From JAIVJN01 sp036732565 (GTDB lineage Bacteria > Acidobacteriota > Vicinamibacteria > Vicinamibacterales > UBA2999), in NCBI GenBank assembly GCA_036732565.1, contig DAINCF010000337.1, positions 1-7,913 on the forward strand: 7,913 nucleotides of DNA, given 5' to 3'. Below, piece after piece: positions 6,633 through 7,913 of this stretch. Below the pieces are notes generated by a model. It had not been told where the DNA came from and ran no database searches. It saw only the letters and a program-made list of their open reading frames with translations. Made by a program: the position numbers and the translations under genes. The number at the start of each line of letters is the position of its first letter. Position 1 is the first letter of the stretch.

Positions 6633-7232
6633 TCACTTCGGCATTTTGGCCGCAATGTCGAGGCGTTTTGCGACCTCGTCTGAAATGTCGATCTCGGGGC
6701 TGACCCACAGAAAATCGGCACTGCTCACATTGAGGACGAGATGAAGTCCCTTCTCGCGAGCTACTGCATCCACGACGGGGAAGAGCCTCGCTCGGAGCTC
6801 GCGTTCGATCTCGAGACGGACTTCGTTGACCTCGGCCTGAGCGTCCTCGCGAAGCCGATCGAAGTCGAGTTGCGCCTTCGCGAACGCTTGCTCCGCCGAC
6901 GTGCGAGCACTGTCACCCAATAGAGGAATCTCTTTCTCCAGCTTCTGTCGCTGCGTTTCCAGCGCCTTGGCCTTCGAAGACAGCTCTGACGACTTGGCCT
7001 GCGTGGCGGCTTCCACGCGAGCCAGCGCGCTCTTGGCGATCGACGATGCGGTTGTCACTTTTCTGATGTCGAGTGCCGCAATGTGTACGTCGGTCGGAAA
7101 CGCCTTCGTACGCTCAACCACAGCGGCAGCCCCCGGCGTCCCGGGTTCCTGGGCTGATGCCAGGCTGGTCGAGGTCAGGAACAGGAGTCCAAGCAATACG
7201 GGGATCTGAGTTTCGCGCAACGTGATGCTCAT
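6633..7232 (-). CDS. OmpH/Skp-family periplasmic chaperone-like protein
   Basis: The protein has 199 residues. ATG 7232-7230 is fixed by AGGAGG (7243-7238) five bases upstream. Residues 1-28 are a Sec signal peptide (core IPVLLGLLFLTSTSLA, cleavage after ASAQ or nearby). The mature protein begins with a short disordered stretch, then a beta-strand with VHIAALDIRKV (49-59), matching the start of the OmpH/Skp core. A long charged coiled coil follows (about 62-155, ending ERELRARLFPVVDAVAREKG), then a C-terminal strand-helix part (LHLVLNVSSADFLWVSPEIDISDEVAKRLD, 163-192), which is diagnostic. Skp proteins are trimeric, jellyfish-shaped holdases that carry unfolded outer-membrane proteins across the periplasm to the BAM machine. 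This one is not beside bamA or lpxD, the usual neighbours of skp, so it may be a paralogue. It converges on the TonB receptor gene, whose product would be a plausible client, and diverges from the prepilin gene. Confidence 0.87.
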   Translation of the reverse strand: MSITLRETQIPVLLGLLFLTSTSLASAQEPGTPGAAAVVERTKAFPTDVHIAALDIRKVTTASSIAKSALARVEAATQAKSSELSSKAKALETQRQKLEKEIPLLGDSARTSAEQAFAKAQLDFDRLREDAQAEVNEVRLEIERELRARLFPVVDAVAREKGLHLVLNVSSADFLWVSPEIDISDEVAKRLDIAAKMPK

Positions 7233-7354
7233 TGCCGCCTCCTCATGTGGGCCTTGCGGAAGTTATGACGCTGCCGACGCTGATCCAGCTTGCACCGGCC
7301 CCGGTCCCCTGAGGGCGGACCCCACGCATTCTGATAAGATGCGCCCGCCCCCAC

Positions 7355-7370
7355 TGGCAGACGCCCTGCC
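7355..7370 (+). promoter_or_regulatory. Candidate sigma-54 (-24/-12) promoter for the prepilin gene
   Basis: TGGCA at 7355-7359 and CTGC at 7366-7369 place GG (7356-7357) and GC (7368-7369) ten bases apart, the invariant spacing of sigma-54 promoters. The CG after TGGCA and the last W of the consensus do not match. Transcription would start near 7381, leaving a leader of about 38 bases that contains the ribosome site. Pilin genes are often sigma-54 dependent, but GG-N10-GC is common by chance in GC-rich DNA. Confidence 0.27.
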
Positions 7371-7371
7371 T

Positions 7372-7385
7372 GTCACGAGCGTGAC
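7372..7385. promoter_or_regulatory. Small dyad, possible operator or leader hairpin
   Basis: GTCAC (7372-7376) and GTGAC (7381-7385) form a perfect 5-bp dyad around GAGC. It lies just after the candidate sigma-54 site, upstream of the prepilin start and within the divergent region shared with the Skp-like gene. It is short enough to be chance. Confidence 0.25.
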
Positions 7386-7406
7386 GGAAATCCCGTCGCG
7401 TTCCGC

Positions 7407-7412
7407 AGGAGG
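7407..7412 (+). promoter_or_regulatory. Ribosome binding site that selects the prepilin start
   Basis: AGGAGG abuts an ATG at 7413 with no spacer, but lies six bases from a second in-frame ATG at 7419. Spacing therefore favours 7419 as the real start and shortens the protein by two residues. Confidence 0.7.
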
Positions 7413-7418
7413 ATGCGC

Positions 7419-7913
7419 ATGGTCTGCCCATTTATCCGCCGAAGCGTCACGCGTGTAGACGGACGTCCACAGGCGTTGTCGGCACGTTCCCTTCACCGGC
7501 ACTCGTCAGGCTTCACCCTCATCGAACTGCTAGTAGTCATCGCAATTATTGCGGTGCTGATTGGATTACTGCTCCCGGCTGTGCAGAAAGTGCGCGAAGC
7601 CGCCGCCCGGGCACAGGCGACCGAAGCACTTCGAGAGTTGTGTGTGGACGCGCTGGCGTTCGAGCGCAGCACCGGTCGGTTGCCGCAAACGTTCCTGGAG
7701 CTCCTCGGACCGGACCACCCGATTGCCGACGGCGCCGCGGACGGGTTCAAATACAAGATGCTGACGACGCCGCTTTGGGGCGTCAGCGCGGATCCGTTGC
7801 CAGGCTTCACCGGCACCGAGAGTGGACTGGCACGAGCGCCCGATTGCGAGCCCGCGTTCTATCCGACGGCCGGTGTGGCGGAGGGCCGGCGACGCATGGC
7901 GGAGGCGCTGCTC
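7419..7913 (+). CDS. Type IV pilin/pseudopilin-like protein with prepilin cleavage motif (cut by window end)
   Basis: The 165 visible residues from ATG 7419 remain open at the right edge. A 31-residue leader rich in Arg, Ser and Gln ends in SSG, followed by the class III signal FTLIELLVV: cleavage by prepilin peptidase after Gly31, N-methylation of Phe32, and the conserved Glu at mature position 5 (Glu36). The hydrophobic helix continues through about residue 55 and ends LLLPAVQKVREAAARAQ, as in GspG/GspH-like and DUF1559-type proteins. The globular part (70-165) includes a FERSTGRLPQTFLELLGPDHP segment and DGFKYKMLTTPLWGVSADPLPGFTGTESG, which looks like the beta-region of minor pseudopilins. 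It would sit in the inner membrane and assemble into a pilus or type II secretion pseudopilus. The leader is longer than usual. No partner assembly ATPase or platform gene is in view, so pilus versus secretion role is undecided. Confidence 0.85.
   Translation, partial: MVCPFIRRSVTRVDGRPQALSARSLHRHSSGFTLIELLVVIAIIAVLIGLLLPAVQKVREAAARAQATEALRELCVDALAFERSTGRLPQTFLELLGPDHPIADGAADGFKYKMLTTPLWGVSADPLPGFTGTESGLARAPDCEPAFYPTAGVAEGRRRMAEALL

Noticed and set aside
7331..7340. TAAGAT as a -10 box for the prepilin gene
   Set aside because: Only 4 of 6 bases match and the -35 position (AGGGCG) has no similarity to the consensus.

Overview
The window is a GC-rich bacterial chromosome segment, most likely from an Acidobacteriota member of the Vicinamibacteria type. 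This is inferred from four things: an ECF sigma factor of the acidobacterial/planctomycetal kind paired with a Ser/Thr kinase, an Oar-like TonB receptor with an N-terminal carboxypeptidase-regulatory domain, DUF2914 and TPR signalling proteins, and an inverted repeat that reads as 'VAQAFRP/GLRY' in translation, a type I recall from such genomes. No tRNA, rRNA, CRISPR array or transposase gene is visible.

Left part (1-3015), a regulatory cluster. A Ser/Thr protein kinase runs leftward off the window. An ECF sigma factor diverges from it with only 10 bases between the two start codons. The best sigma-70-like promoter for the sigma gene lies inside the first codons of the kinase gene and predicts a leaderless mRNA. 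Downstream of the sigma gene is a perfect 28-bp inverted repeat (REPIN/MITE-like, or a terminator). Facing it on the minus strand is a very small secreted-peptide gene with a strong Shine-Dalgarno site and an apparent one-base frameshift. Next, on the same strand, is a TPR - transmembrane - DUF2914 protein that looks like a membrane-spanning sensor or adaptor.

Middle (3134-6566). A large TonB-dependent outer-membrane receptor is broken by what looks like one extra T near 3617-3619. Restoring the frame gives a complete protein of about 1143 residues: signal peptide, carboxypeptidase-regulatory domain, plug and beta-barrel.

Right part (6567-7913). A convergent Skp/OmpH-like periplasmic chaperone gene is followed by a divergent promoter region with a possible sigma-54 site. 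Then comes a type IV pilin/pseudopilin-like gene cut by the window end.

The genes share an envelope theme: sensing and signalling (kinase, sigma, TPR-DUF2914), outer-membrane uptake (TonB receptor), outer-membrane protein folding (Skp-like) and a secreted fibre subunit (prepilin). That the kinase/sigma/TPR unit controls the receptor is a hypothesis from position only.
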